Positions 48,704 to 61,979 are shown, numbered from the stretch's first letter. The stretch: DNA of 64,000 bases from Pithys albifrons albifrons (GCF_047495875.1 NC_092470.1:17534001-17598000), one strand, 5' to 3'. Notes: a model not told the origin generated them from the sequence alone. Numbers and translations are program-made.

Positions 48704-49719
48704 AGGCCAGACCCATCCAATCCCAGACAGCCTCTACCCCTTTCCAAATTGCTTACTGCTTTCTGGGCAGAAGTTGCAGATGAGACAGTATAGGCCTAAA
48801 TACTTTAAGCAAATATAAACCCATAAACCAGGTCATAGACAGGTTCAATTCGGTGTAACCTCTGGTATTTCACACCAGAGGAAGCTCTGCCCAGCCGTGT
48901 TTTGAATCCCTCTCATTGCAAATCCCAGGGATGTGATTTTAGCCTTCTCTAAAAACTCAAGTTCAGTCTTTTCCCAGTGATGGTTTAAAAGCTGTGGCTT
49001 TCCAAAGGGATTTTGTAGTTCTGGGCCCATCACTCCAGAAGGCTCTGACAAGAGGGCTCTGACATTCAGGCTTTACTCTTGAAAGTTCAGAGTTTGGAAA
49101 GTAGGAGCTCTGTAAGAAATCATTATAATAAAAGGTAGAACAGATTCCAGCAAGTGTTCAATCACCCAGTGTGGTGCCACTTAGAGGCAGAAGACCTTAA
49201 AACAACCAGCAAGATGTCTGCAGAAGAAGCCTCGGCACTCTGTGCCCTGTCATTCGACGCCTTTCATCTGAGGTACGTTTGGCTGCGTTTCAGGCTGAGG
49301 CAGAGCTCACCCTGGGCACGACTGATGTGGCTCAGTTCAGGTGATGTGCACAAAAGGGTTTCCTTGTGGAGTGCATGGAATAGTCAGGCCTCAGGAGGCA
49401 CTCGAGGCTAACGGCCTGGATTGAACCTCTCTGTGTAACCAACCACTGCTTGGCTGTGAGAAGGGTGCAGGTGGCTGGTGCTCATTCAGCTCTTCTAGTC
49501 TCCTTCAGGGAATCAGGTTTGGAAGAGTCACAGCCTCGTGTGTCCCAGGGTCCCACCTCCTGCAGGACAGCAGCTATGGAAGGTGAGAGGGCCAGTCACG
49601 ACAGCAGGGACGAAGTGACCAGCAGGACACATCATTTTAGTGTCTCCTGCTCCAAGGGCCTCCAAGCTACAATTTTCTTTCTCTGGTTCAGTTAGAGATA
49701 GCAATGCTACAGCTCAAGG

Positions 49720-49804
49720 TTTAGAGGATCAGTTCAGAGACCTTACAGGGCCACACCTCCTACCCTTCCAAAACAAGCCAGTCTATGATTCTGTGATTCT
49801 TTGA
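49720..49804 (+). mobile_element. CR1 LINE 3' end fragment
   Basis: CCTTCCAAAACAAGCC followed by AGTCTATGATTCTGTGATTC matches the CR1 3' terminus: CCCTTCCAACCCAAACC followed by tandem 8-bp ATTCTATG-type units. The part before 49740 is diverged, and I cannot follow ORF2 upstream, so it is a severely 5'-truncated copy, as is usual for CR1. Confidence 0.65.
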
Positions 49805-50679
49805 CCACTGGTGATTTTAATGAATGATGGTTATGACATTTTCCCTATTACATTCAAATATATTGTTTACAATCTCTCTCTAAAAAATCATAAAATGGCA
49901 AAATTCTTTTAAAATACATGCAAATTTGCCTCAGAACAAATTTCTTTGGACGATAAACAAAAAATCTGGGTTTGTTTAGACTTTTTTTTTTTACTTGAAA
50001 TCTGTGTGCATGTCAGAAAATATTTCTCTGTACTTTCAAGAATAATTGAAGCATATGTACCCAAAATGTAATACTTTTCATAATGGTTTCTGACTAAATT
50101 ATCCATTATATAGGCCTAACACATAAAAGCCTTCCTCTACATCAAGTGATAGATCAAAGGGAGGAACGATGGCTTGTCCACATGCACAAACCACACCTCT
50201 CAGATTCTGAGAACAAGGATATGCCGTCTGCATTTTAACTACATCTCCATGACATGAAACAGTATTTCTGCGTCTCCTACTGTGGGAGAGTCAGGTAGTC
50301 CTGGCTACAAAGATTTCCTTTTACATTCCTCCCCTCTTCTTTTTTTTGTTCCATCATACAGATGACATTTCAGTGACTAGTTCTGGGTAAGTCTAATTTG
50401 AAAACTAAACTTCGCTGAGTTCCTCCCTGGGTAGGGGGGGAAGGGATTCTCAGTCCTTTGGTGGTAAATCCATGAACCCAAACCCCAGTCCTGCAGCCTG
50501 GAGGGTGGATGCTGGTGATGTGCTCCTGCACAAATCCCAGCAGCTTCAGCAGGCTCAGCACAAGGACTGATGTGTTCCTGTTCCATGGATGCCTGTTTTT
50601 CTGCTAGTAATTGGTGCATGGGGCTGTGCATCAGACCTTTCCTCTCTTGTCTGGCTGGTTTGTTGAACTCAGATGAATT

Positions 50680-50735
50680 TAAAACTTTCTGTGCTTCATT
50701 TTCCCATCTGCACAATTAATCTGGTAATATTTCCA
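50680..50735 (+). repeat. MIR-like ancient SINE fragment
   Basis: ACTTTCTGTGCTTCATTTTC followed by CCATCTGCACAAT and a GGTAATATTTCC end matches MIR CTCTCTGTGCCTCAGTTTCC-CCATCTGTAAAAT...ATAATAATACC in order. Confidence 0.5.
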
Positions 50736-50739
50736 TCCT

Positions 50740-53615
50740 TGTAGGAATTCTTAATTGCTTTGTCTACCTAAAACCCTTCAAGTGGATGATGTGAGGGAAA
50801 CGAATTCTGAGTGTTACTGCTGGTAAGCACTAATGGATCACTCTTACATAGGGATCCAACTTTTGGAGTGTTTTGTTCTGAGTTTTTCTCACTATCTCTT
50901 CATTAGTAATAAGAAATGCAAACTTACTGCTTTAGTGGCATGATTAAAGATGTTTGTGTTTGGAATTTGACTGCAGTAGGAGACTGAAGATGTATAGTTT
51001 CATTTAAGTGCATGTCTAGATCTCATCTCCCAGCCAGTGGATTGGATGTTAGCCCAATTATTCCCATTAGCGTCTGGTTTCCGAGCACTGTAGTACTGCC
51101 ATGATCAGGGAATAAAGTCCCTTAAAATAACCTACCCTTGCTCAAATGTAAAGGTACCTTTTATTGTGGTTGTGACTGCTAAAAATGTGAAGTGCACTGG
51201 GGAAGTGCTGAGTTGAGGCACCAGAAGAAGAGGCTGTGATCATGGAGAGGCTGAAACTTCTCCTCTGATCATTTCTGACAGCTTAGAGTGGTTCTTCCAC
51301 AATTGGAACCACTTGTGCTGCTTATTAATATAATGAAACTTATCCTCCAGCAAAAACAGAACCAACAGTTGACACAGGAGTGGAGGGAGAGGCTGAAACC
51401 TGATCTGTTTAGGGGTCTCTTAAAGATGATGGAAGACTAATAAAATCCAGTCTGTTTCCTACCTCCATTACAACTCCCACTCCCAGCCTGTCCTCAAGAG
51501 CTAAAGTGGAATAATGGCTCCTTCCAGAGCCAAGCCAACCCCCTGCTCTGCTTGAGTACCAGTACAGGTGAACAGCCTCCTAAGGATATTTGGCATCAGG
51601 GCCTGTTTTGGTACCTTCCCTAATCTGTGAAATTCTTTATTTTGATTCCATTGGGTGCTGGATGAAGCCTCTAAAATGCCTCTTATTTCTTCAGGAGTGG
51701 ACTTTTTTTGGTCAGGGTTTGTGGGGAGGGTTAAAACTATTTGTGGGGTTAAAAAAATGTTTTCACAGCACTTCAGAAAAGCTCAGTGTATGGTGCATTT
51801 TTATCATGTGAATAAAATAAGAACAGAAAAACACTCCTTTTTCGATTGGCAGTGGATTAGATAGTCAAAATTCTGCATTTAATGGATTGCTCAACACCAG
51901 GAAGGTGATCATGACATGTGGAGTAAAAAAATAATACTATAACGATCAAAAAAGGACACAAAAAATCCAAATCTGAGGTCTTCTGGCTTTTCAAGAAGTA
52001 GGCAGGAAAGCAGCTAAACAGAACTGTGAGGGTAAGCAGGGCAAAATGTCAGAGTTGATTTAACTCATTACATTTAAGTGGAAAATAAGGGATGAAAGTT
52101 TAGTTTAAGAAAAATTAAGGAAATACCCAAGAATGAGTTTACAAAGTGCAATATTTTCTCTCAAAGCCGTGGGGTTAGCAGGTTGGTATCCAGCATCTGT
52201 GACTGATTAGGGGCATTTGAGATGGCAGGTGGCTTTAGGAAATGGAAACCTTACAGGGCTTTACAAATACTTTCTGTAGTTAGGCAAAGTTATTTGATTT
52301 ATTCTCACTGGTTCTCATTGCATAGCCTGGTTTAAAATCTATCAACTTGTCTTAATCCATGTTAATATTTTCTTATAGACACAGTGTTGTGAAAATTCTC
52401 CAATTGGATTCTTTAGAGTTGCCCAGGAGAATAATAGAGTTACTCAGTTTACACCACCGAGGGCCTTGTTAAGGTGAGGAACATAAATCATGGCATTTAA
52501 AAATGCCAGCCAAATCTTTTAGACAGTAATGAGATCAAGAACCAGATCTGATCATACTTGCTCCTGACAATTTAAAAGAGACCTATAATTCCATGCACTT
52601 CCCCTCTGTGTGGTCATGATGAAATTGCCTGTCTATTAAGAAGCCAAAGCCCCAAAAAACTACTCTGCAGGGTGAAGGTGCAGAGGGGTTGATCCACTGA
52701 TTAGTGCCCCACCATTAGAAAAGGAGCAGGAAAAGGCAAACTTGCATCTGTTCTCTGCTCTGGTCATCAGGCCAGGAGCTCCTCTGAGGCTGTGCACGAG
52801 GCAGGACCACAGGAGAGCTTATGGTTCTCCTCTTTGGGTTTGGAGGGGAACCAAAACATCTCTGGGAAGAAATACTTGGAAGAGGGACTGAAGATTAGAA
52901 AGTAAACCCCACAGGAAATGGTTGGAGCTGGTTCTCAAGTCAAGCCAACATACAACAACTGGTTCCTTAAAAAATGGTAACAATAGGTAATACAGAATTG
53001 GCAGCTAGAAGATGATTCAGGGCAGGTGAAGTTAAAACTCTCAATTAGCCTTCCCAAATAGCATTCCTGGGGAATAATAACTCAAGGAGAAAATACTGCA
53101 GAAGCCCCAGCACAGGTTTGTTATTACTAGAGAAGAAAAATCAGCATTTGGCTAAACCTTTCCATTATCTGATATTGTAAAACCAGTCCTGCAGTGCTGT
53201 CTGGGATGTTCTAACCTCGGCACTTGTCCAGATCCATTTCCAGCTATGGATTGTGTGTCTGTCTCTGGGTGTGTGTTCTTCTGCAGATTTATTTGAAATT
53301 GCCCTTCCTGAAGTTGTCCAGCATCCTGATTTATGGGATTTCACTAAGCTTCACATAGCCTTTTCTTTTCTTTACTAAGTATTTTACTTACTTTGTACTT
53401 TTTTCTAAAAAAAATAGATTTTATTGGACAGGGGTTCACACATAGCTGCATAATGTTTGTCTTATGGATTTTGTATTAAACCACTTTAACACTTTTGTAG
53501 ACCCGAGGAACTCGGCAAATACTGTGAGGAAAATGCCTTGAGCTTCATCTCACTGCTTTGAACTGAGCAGGGTGAACTTTGCCTGGTTACCAAGCTGACA
53601 CGTGAACAACCCATT
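50740..53615. other. Non-coding stretch, no gene recognised
   Basis: An 8-bp perfect inverted pair (AGTGGTTC 51287-51294 with GAACCACT 51306-51313) is present. Otherwise I see no genes or clear repeats. Confidence 0.55.
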
Positions 53616-53623
53616 TGCAATTC

Positions 53624-53643
53624 AGAGAGAGAGAGAGAGAGAG
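53624..53643 (+). repeat. (AG)10 microsatellite
   Basis: Twenty bases of perfect AG dinucleotide repeat. Confidence 0.95.
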
Positions 53644-54079
53644 CAGGGGGCCTGATCCTGCTTTTACCAAAGCCAAAGGAAATCCTGCTGCTGACTGCAG
53701 CAAAACCAGCAGCAAAATCATAATGACTATTTAAGATGATATTTCACAAGTACAGTAATGTGACAATCATGATGAAGTGGTGGTTTTTCCAGAGGCACTA
53801 TCTGAATTAATAGGGTCTTTCCAACTAGCTTTCCTTGAAATGGGTTGCAAGAGGTAAAATAAATGAAAAAAAAAGTCTCAAGGATACTTTCCCATTGTCA
53901 AGATTTTTATTCACTTAATAAATAGCTGTTACATTTTGAAGTCCATTCTTTTTTTTTTTCATCATTGTCATCTTCTCTTTCTTTATTGTAGCATGAGTAA
54001 TCTAATTTTTCTGCATAGCATGTTGCAGTTTGATAGACAGGTCTCTGAGGGAAGCCTTATGTGTCAGCATCAGTGAAAA

Positions 54080-54330
54080 TGACTTCTGAGGTTGGCTCAC
54101 ACCCCCACGCGAGCGTGGAATCCAAATCACCCCAGAGTTAGGCAGCCGCCTGCCCCACGCCTCGCTGCTGGATAATGTATGCACTTGCCTCTGGCGAAAA
54201 AAAAGTGAGATCCTCCATTGCATACTGATGTCATGAGGAAGGAGCCATAATTGGAACTGGTCACGTGTTGCAGGCACTGAAAGCTGCTTTTTGCCATCGC
54301 TATAGATAAAGTTCATGCCTCTTGATCTGC
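54080..54330. promoter_or_regulatory. Candidate cis-regulatory block D
   Basis: About eight retained CpGs, including an inverted CCACGCGAGCGTGG (54108-54121) and a CACGTG-like E-box in GGTCACGTGTTGC. AATTGG, CATAATTGG and ATAGATAAAG words follow. It is repeat-free. A 143-codon frame on the minus strand overlaps it but is not protein-like. Confidence 0.35.
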
Positions 54331-54957
54331 ACCTACAGACATTATGTCCTCTGAGGACACGTGAGGATTGGAGACCCAGAAATTCAGGCATGTATTTCAG
54401 CAACAAAAGGAAATGTAAATAGGCTGCTGGCACCCAGGTCTGTCTTTTTTTCAGAATCCCATCGCAGTGGCAGGAGATTTTTATTTGCCTCCATCACTAC
54501 TTCGGTTTATCAGTAATAATTAATGACTTGTGCAATTGCATTTCCCACTTTAATCAAGAACAGATATTTCAAATCTAGAGTTGCAGAAAGAAAACATCCA
54601 CAAATGGGTTGCCCTTTCTTCTTTCTTTTCACAGGCAGATGCAGACAGGGAGAGAGAGACTTTTTGCTTCAGGTGCATATAAAGCTTTACAGCTTCACTT
54701 CCAGAAGGAGTCTTTGGGACTGAGCTTCCCAAGTTTCATGGCTCATTGCCTCCTCCCAGCAATACCCTTTAAATAATTTGGATACCAACTATGAAATCCT
54801 CATGTGAAGCTCACTGAACAGACAGGAAAATTTCCAGTGATCCATCTGTTTCCAATTATGCCCATAACAGCACTCCTGCCCTTTCTTCCTGCTTGTAATA
54901 GCTGGAGAAGTTATTAGATCTGCTCGGGCTCTGGATGGTATGCCATTGATTTCTGAG

Positions 54958-55005
54958 AACTTGGATCAATGCTCTTTGACTCAGTTTCCCTGCCTGTGAA
55001 CAAGA
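54958..55005 (+). repeat. MIR-like ancient SINE fragment (weak)
   Basis: ACTTGGATCAATGCTCTTTG, then ACTCAGTTTCCCTGCCTGTG, follows MIR CCTTGGGCAAG...CCTCAGTTTCCCCATCTGT. It is short and diverged. Confidence 0.4.
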
Positions 55006-55009
55006 CCTT

Positions 55010-56640
55010 TAGTAAGGGCAAGGTTCTCCAGGGTATGAAAGAGATGCTGAGCACATGAGAGCTACGACCTGGTAATCCTGTAACTCCTGGCAGTGACAGC
55101 AGAGATGAACCTGTAGATACGACATTCAGCTGTAATTTCTGATTTCGGTGTCATCCCACCTACAGGTAAGGAAATGGACATTTTGGGACAAACCCACCAT
55201 TCAGTCTTCTTAACCTTCAGCCTGGATAGCTGCAAAGAAGAACAGAAGAATTTTATGCATCACATTTTAACTTGGCTTGATATTCTTCCCAGTAATATGT
55301 AAATAAGCTGCCTGATTCGGAGCACTCTATTCCTGACATATAACCCGTTGCTCATTTAGCAGATTTAATTTTGCAGGCTTTGTGCATTTTTTATGTGACA
55401 ATGAAGATGTGAGGAGACATGTCTTTATCACAGAAAGCCAACAGCAGAGACTCTTTTTCACAAGAGTCCCTTATTGCTGCTCTTTTAGAGCAGGAGCCTG
55501 AGACAATTCTAGTACAGGGTGAGCCATATGTGACACCGGGCATAGTTTTACTTGCAAACTTTATAACTCTTAATCACTGCTGTATTTCCTGGCACTCTCA
55601 AGTAATAATGTCAGTGGGTATCAAATCTTAAGTACATAAGACTCAATTATGATCTTGCAGAACAGAGAGGCTGCTCAAATCCAGTCCAGACTGCGAACTC
55701 ACAATCTGCTGTTTACTTAAAGTATATAGAAAGCACTTGACCTCTTCTCAGTGGCATCCATGTGGAAACACTCGACAATAGAGGCCTTCCCTGGTTTTCT
55801 TAGGAATCATGTTTCGACATTTTTATCTCCTCTAATTAAGGTCAATGGTCATACACTCCCACTTCCCTCCTCACCCCACTCTTCCAAAATTGCAGGCACT
55901 TATCCAGCTCCAGTTACCCTGCATGAAAACAAACTGGGCCCAATTTGTACATATGCAGTTTCGGGCAGGGAGGTGAAAGAGAGTCACAGAGACTTGAAGC
56001 TTTGCTGAACCAAATGCTGTGTCTGAGCTCTTGTGCTCACGTGCTGCTACACCACGACAAGCAGCAGTCTGATAGTCAGCAGTAAACAGGAGGCGGGGGG
56101 TAGGATTGCTGCAAATGTAATTCCACTATGAGAAAATTTCCTAACCCACAGCACATGTTCCCACCCAGTGGGGAAGGTGTGAGCGAGTTCTGAAGGAGGA
56201 CGGCAAGAGCGAATCTCATCTCCCTTTGCAACACTGTAAGTGCTAATTGCAGGCGGGGAGGAAGGGTGTAGCTGGTAGACGTCTGGGAGAAAGGCTGGGG
56301 AATATGGCAAAAGGACTCGTGATGTCGTTGTTGAAGAAACCCAGGAGTGCTTCACATCCCAGCATCCCTGGGAAGATTCACTTCGACACTGCTGTGCTCT
56401 GACTCAAGCCCTGGCTGCCTCTTCTTGAAAACCCTCATCATACTCAGCAGGGCACTTCCCAGGAATGCTAATGCCTCAGCCATGGTTGTTCTGTTGGGAT
56501 GCAGAGGACACCTCCCACCCCACCGACAAGGCTGAAAGAACACATCCCACTGAATATGGGGCATGTAGGGACTGGCTTTATGCAGTGTGCATCCTGCTTA
56601 GTTATTATTATTTTTCTACTAAAAAGATAATTTCATTATT
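55010..56640. other. Non-coding stretch, no gene recognised
   Basis: No recognisable coding, RNA or repeat landmarks. A/T-rich simple sequence precedes the SINE at about 56600-56650. Confidence 0.55.
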
Positions 56641-56650
56641 TTTTATTATT

Positions 56651-56766
56651 GTGTGTGGTGTGCTAATAATACCAAGATTGCAGGTTCAATCCTGTATGGA
56701 CCATTTACTTAAGAGCTGGACTCGATGATCCTTGTGGATCTCTTCAAAGTCAGAATAGTCTGTGAA
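56651..56766 (+). mobile_element. TguSINE1-like SINE (tRNA-Ile head, CR1 tail)
   Basis: The first about 55 bp follow the 3' two-thirds of tRNA-Ile(AAT). They include the anticodon loop TGCTAATAA, CCAAG, the B box GGTTCAATCC (56683-56692) and the acceptor end TATGGACCA (56695-56703). The rest is a CR1 3' tail: GAGCTGGACTCGATGATCCT, then TGTGGATCTCTTC and an AGAATAGTCTGTG end. Most differences from the tRNA are C-to-T or G-to-A at CpG sites, as expected for a methylated old insertion, and there is a 2-bp insertion near the anticodon arm. The A box and D arm are missing, so it is 5'-truncated and cannot be transcribed from its own promoter. This architecture is known from passerine birds (TguSINE1, mobilised by CR1). 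Confidence 0.75.
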
Positions 56767-56769
56767 ATA

Positions 56770-58540
56770 CAATGCAAGAGCTCTGTGAAATCTGTCTGAA
56801 TTAAGCTGCCTTCAACTTTCAGACACTGTGCAACCAACATGCTAACACACGTGACATATAAGAGAATATGGGTTTAAAAATAAGCTACCATGTACTAATA
56901 AAATGAGCTATGTTGAGTAGGTGGCAGCTATGAATGGTTAATAATGAAAGGGAGAGGTTTGTAAAATAGAACACTGTGCTTTTAGAAGTCACCTTACATA
57001 TAGAAAACCAAAATTGTGCCAAGCAGCTGCGGACATTGGTATTATTTAGGCTTGTGCCTGATGCATTGCACCCTTTCCCTTTTATTCTGGCTTGCTCTCA
57101 TTTCTCATACAGAGCAGAGAGTATCATTTCCAGAAAAGAGCAAAGAGCCAATGCTGTCCTTTTTTATATATTAAAAAAAAAAGAGCAAAACTAACAGAGT
57201 TGTGCCCTAAGTGAGATTGTCTTGACCCTTTGCAAAGGCAGGTCTGCAAGCCAGATCCTCAGCGCCTCTGTCTGCACACGCTTCCAGCATAACTCTCTTA
57301 CTTCTGCTGAGCTCAGCTGTGGGTGCAGGATCAAGACACCTGTTTTCTGTAGAGAATAACTACCCCAAAACATGATTTTTTTTTCCCTACTATGCTGTTT
57401 TTGTAAGTAGCTGAAAATGTCCATTTGCTTCTAAGGGCAGCCTGAGCTGTTATGCAGCGCCATGGGTTCTTCACCCCAGCAGTGTGGGGACTGTGTCAGT
57501 AGTTTCCGGGCACTGGAGAGACATGTCAGAGCAATCTGACAACCCTGAGAGATGGATTTGTCATGTAAAAGTACAAAGTTATTAGCTCCCAAAATGTTCT
57601 CCTGGCAGCAGCAGGGCAGCCCATGCTGCCACAGCAAAGGCGGGTGATGGGTCAGCACAGCCCTGCAAAAGGGTTTGTGTTGTCACGTATTGGAGAATAG
57701 TGTAATAAAACCCAAGGATTTTTATTTTTGAAAGAGATCAGGCAGTCATGCCACAAGGAAGATTATGTTTAATTAAATATTGAACCCTTTTATATATCTG
57801 TACCCACCTCTGAATCATACTCCCTTTACTTTACAACCAGAGGACATTCCCACATCTTCAAAGATTTTACAAATGAGGCTGGTTGAGAGTTTTGTTTCCC
57901 CTGGAACTGAAATTGAGCTACTCTGGAGGTAGAAACTAGCAGCTCTTAAAATCCCTCCATCAGCAGAGAGGTCAGGAAGAGGAAAAAATATACAGTGTCC
58001 TACAAGTGAGATACAGGGTGGCTTTTCAATAGCAGACAAACTATGTTGTTATTTAGTACCTGTGCTTTGTTTTCATGTTGGAGGGTGGGTCACACCTCTT
58101 CCACTGAGTTCTGTAAGGGACCCTTGCACTTGAATTATTCCTTGTTTCATTCCTTCAACACTTGCATGACTCTTTTTTGGGGAAATGTTCACATGCCTGC
58201 TAAAATGTAGTCACTGGGGACTGCCTAGACATCCTCAGACCCCCCTTGGATTTAAACTCCATCTTTTTTTGCAAGTATGCTGTGAGTTTTCTTCATTGCT
58301 GGGATATGTGTTATCTTGCTCAATTGCATTTAATTTGGTATCAATTTGCATATTCTCTTCCTGGGCTGAATCCGTCAAGATTTTCCCATGACACATTTTG
58401 CCTCTGCTGTTCCCGTGACACATGTTCCTTCTGCTGTGGCAAGATCTACTTTGTGGATTCATCTTTTCTTTTGAGAAAAGTGAGGCTGTTTTTCCGAAGT
58501 TCAGGTTCTTGCCATTCTGTGCCTTCAAAAATCTGCAGTG
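56770..58540. other. Non-coding stretch, no gene recognised
   Basis: No exon or repeat family is recognised. It includes an A tract near 57172-57183. Confidence 0.55.
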
Positions 58541-58544
58541 ATGT

Positions 58545-58599
58545 CAGTTCAGACATGATCTTTCTCAGTTCAGCCACGATCTTTCTCAGTTCAGCAGAG
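58545..58599 (+). repeat. 21-bp tandem repeat, 2.6 copies
   Basis: Unit CAGTTCAGACATGATCTTTC(T) at 58545-58565 and its close copy at 58566-58586 differ at two positions, and a partial third copy follows. The period is a multiple of three, so it keeps frames open on both strands. On the minus strand it reads as repeated AELRKI-like heptads. Confidence 0.85.
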
Positions 58600-58807
58600 A
58601 TGAAACTCCAAATCCTTTCTCACTTCAGTCCCTCAGCTGGCTTGAGCAAAAGGTTGTCACTTGTGCTGTATCATCTGGTTTCCTTTTGCATGTTTGGGGC
58701 TTGTTTGAAGGCTGTTTCTATGTTCATAAGGCTAAATTTTAAATACCAGTCAAAGACTGGCCACGTTCTTACAGCACAAGGACCCCTTTTCAAAGAACAC
58801 CTTTGGG

Positions 58808-58875
58808 GGAGCCACTTGAGCTGTTTGTGCCTCAGTTCTCCATGTAGAACATGAAAAAATAATTTTAATGCCAGT
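58808..58875 (+). repeat. MIR-like ancient SINE fragment
   Basis: GCCACTTGAGCTGTTTGTGC, then CTCAGTTCTCCATGTAGAAC and ATAATTTTAATGCC, follows MIR CACTTAACCTCTCTGTGCCTCAGTTTCC-TCATCTGTAAA...ATAATAATACC over about 65 bp. Confidence 0.55.
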
Positions 58876-58879
58876 CTAA

Positions 58880-61800
58880 CTTCCTTCAGATACCCTGAAG
58901 TTCAGTGCACAACCAGAGGTGATGTTCTCAGGTATTACAGTAATAGGGGTCACAGGAGTTAGATGGAAAAGCAAAGCAGAAGCTAGTTAAGACTTTCTCA
59001 GCTGCAAAGGATTAGTGTTCATTTTAAAATCTCTGGCTCTTGACAAATTGGGAGAGTTACTAAAGTGTAGCTTAAAAAAAGAAAGCCAAACCAGCTGAAA
59101 GGAGGGTGTTAGCAAGTCTGGCAGTGCAGCACAGTGCACCTTATCTCTATCCTGGTGGAAAATCAAAGGCACATTTCCAGCTGTGCCCGTAAGCACTATT
59201 TGGTCATTGAACAAAGCAACTGGCACCTCGTATCCAACCCAGGGAACGATCACAGCCTGCTTCAGGTGCACAAACAAGTGCAGAAATGAGCTCCATGCAC
59301 AGAACTCATTGTTATTCAATCAAGCCTTTAATTGTAAATGTTTTAAGCAAGGAATTGCTCTGTTTTATGAAAGTGTGCTCAGCATTACTCCGCCGCAGAC
59401 ATCTGTCATTCAGCAGGCGCCACCCAATAAAAGTGCTTAAAATGTTCTGTTCCTCAATTAAAATATAAACCAGAGCTCTTTAAGGGCTTTTACGAGGTGA
59501 TTTCTATTTACCTGACAGATTTCCACACTGGAGGAGCACAAAGCAGGATTTCAGTTTCTGATCAGAAGCGATGGCTCTGCAAAAGAGTAAAGCTTCGGTT
59601 GTTTTATTTCCTTCTTTTTTTACCTTCGAATAGTAAAAGTCCATGAAGAAAAAAAACAATTGTATGCCAGAATAACTCTAGGAAGAACTAGGAAGGGTCC
59701 TTGCTGATCACACATGCTGTACTCCCCAAAAGGAGCCAGAATGTTTTGTCCCTGGGCTTGTATACTGCAGGAACTGAGATCCAGAATGAACCTCTGGAGC
59801 CTGTGCCAGCACCTGCCAGCCTCTTCTTCCAAGTTTCATCTGGCAAAAGCCAGGGAAAAGGGCGCTCTGCTGTAGTCTCAAACAGTCTCTTAAGAGGAAT
59901 GAGACTATGGCTAGACAAAATCTCCCATTTTGCCCTGATGAAACACCACATGAATGCTCCCATGGTTGTTCCATGGCAGATGGATATCTCAGCTCTGATC
60001 CTGCCTTACTCTGGCTCTCAACAAAGACCCTTTTTTTTCCTCCCACTACTCAGGCAGGAGCAAACCTTACGCTAAAAACAAGCATTTTCACAAAAAAACC
60101 CAGACCTCTGCTCCTGCTTCCAGAGCCTCTGAAATGCACCTTCGCTGGCATGGGAGATGCCACTTGTCCATGGCAGTGTGGCCACTCCAAGCACACCTAC
60201 TCAGGGTCATAGAAACCAGAGATTCCACCTTAGAGGTGCCACCTTCTACAGTGCCATTCCTGCTGCAGCAATAAGGATGAAAGATTCACTGTGCACCCAT
60301 GTGTTGCCTCACCTGGATTTCCTTGTTACTTACCTGCAGCTTGACTTACCTGTATCCTGCCCCTCTCTGGTACGTCTCCTTGGAGAACCACATTTGGGAA
60401 GCCACTGCTTCCATGTGTGAACCTGGCTAGCAGGGAAACACTGACCTGATTCATCTTCAGCTTGAAAACTGCAGAAAAGGTTTTGCTTTGTGTTATGCTT
60501 TGTACAATATGATGAGCCATGGTCTCCTGGGCTCCATTCTGTGGTAGGTCATCACTTCAGTGCACCCAGAACAGAGGAGGATGTCAATGCCAGGGTGAGA
60601 GGGCTGTACCCTTGCAAGACAAAGCTTTCAACACTGAACCTTAAACCTTCTGGCTTTACCAGGTAACAAGAATTTTTGGACCCATTTGTCCTGTCCTATG
60701 TGACCATTAAGCCACTGTGTCATTCCTCATTACACCAGGGTTGCATGTGGTCTCCAACAATGCAGGGAAGCCTAGGATGGAGCCTCTGGGGAGGGAAGGT
60801 GGGTGGGTTTGCCCCACTCCCCTCCATAGCTGGGTGCCACCCTTCTCCCTCCTGCAGCTGCTTTTGGGTGCCTGCAACTCCACAGACCCTTCCAACAAGA
60901 CAAACTGGGGTCCTACACCACACCAACCTACCTCAGGAAACACAGCCTTCTCCCAGGAGTTTCAGGTGTCCAGTGTTCATCCTGCCACGCCTCACAGAAG
61001 GAACAGAACTGCCTGCACCAGATATAAAAATAATTGCTGATGCTAAACATCGAGTCTCTGCTAAGCTGCATCCTCATAGTCTTCCAGAAGAGACGTTAAT
61101 TCCCTTTTAAAATAAAGAAGAGGAAAAGCAAACAGCAACTAAATCCAAGAACAGGTAGACAACGAGCTCCTGGATTTTGCACCACAGGTATTAGGAGGAG
61201 GCTTTCTGCCTTGAACCACACTGCTCAGAAATGCTGCGAAATCTCATGTTAGTCCTTAACTCAGTCTGTTGTGTGTGATTCTCTCTCCAGCAGCAGCATG
61301 AGTTAAAGACGAGGCATTAGCCCTCGCTGCGATACCCCCACTGTCAGTTCAAGTCAGACTCTTCACGTTATTTATATGTTCCCTTTTGTAAGTGTATCGA
61401 TTATACAAGTGAATTCTCAAGTGCTTGGGCACTCAATACAGCCACACAATGAAGGAAAGCGTCCAGGTTAGCATGGAATTCCATGTGAGCTCAGCATACC
61501 AGAGGACAGGAATAAATAGTGACATGTGCAATTCAAAGCCACATCTTAAAGAGTTTCTGGTTTTGTTGCACAGTGATTAAAAATAAAACCTGCATTTCAA
61601 TTTCCAAGGTGTAGCAACCAAAGTTTGCCAGAGTCATTCTTAGCCATGGCAGAATTGCCATCTTCAGGCCACTTTTGAACATGCCAGGTTGTTCCATGAT
61701 AATCCAAAATCCAGCATAAGCTCCTCCCTCCCCTCTGTTCATTTTACCCTTTGCATTATGAATGCTGTGGGTAAGGACTGCCTGTTTCACAGGGGGCTTG

Positions 61801-61975
61801 GTATCACAGAAAGCTGGTTGTTGATCTCTGGAATGCCTGCAGGCCAGCAATCTGTGCTACAAGTTACCCCTCCTAAAAAAAAAATAAAAAACCAACCAAA
61901 AAAAGACAAGTGGATAAAACTGATACAAGCATCTGTAACAAACTAATTGGACCCTTGTGGGCAACATAGCAGATA
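58880..61975. other. Non-coding stretch, no gene recognised
   Basis: It has higher GC than the AT-rich deserts upstream and many overlapping frames (up to 144 codons at 60676-61110), none domain-like. No repeat tail is recognised. Confidence 0.5.
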
Positions 61976-61979
61976 CCAA

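Noticed and set aside
51430..51439. TGGAAGACTA, identical to the miR-7 5' end
   Set aside because: Downstream bases diverge and no hairpin partner is present.
58246..58854. 202-codon plus-strand frame
   Set aside because: Of a length expected about once by chance in 64 kb. The translation is Ser/Cys/Phe-rich with no domain, and part of it is a 21-bp tandem repeat and a MIR-like fragment.
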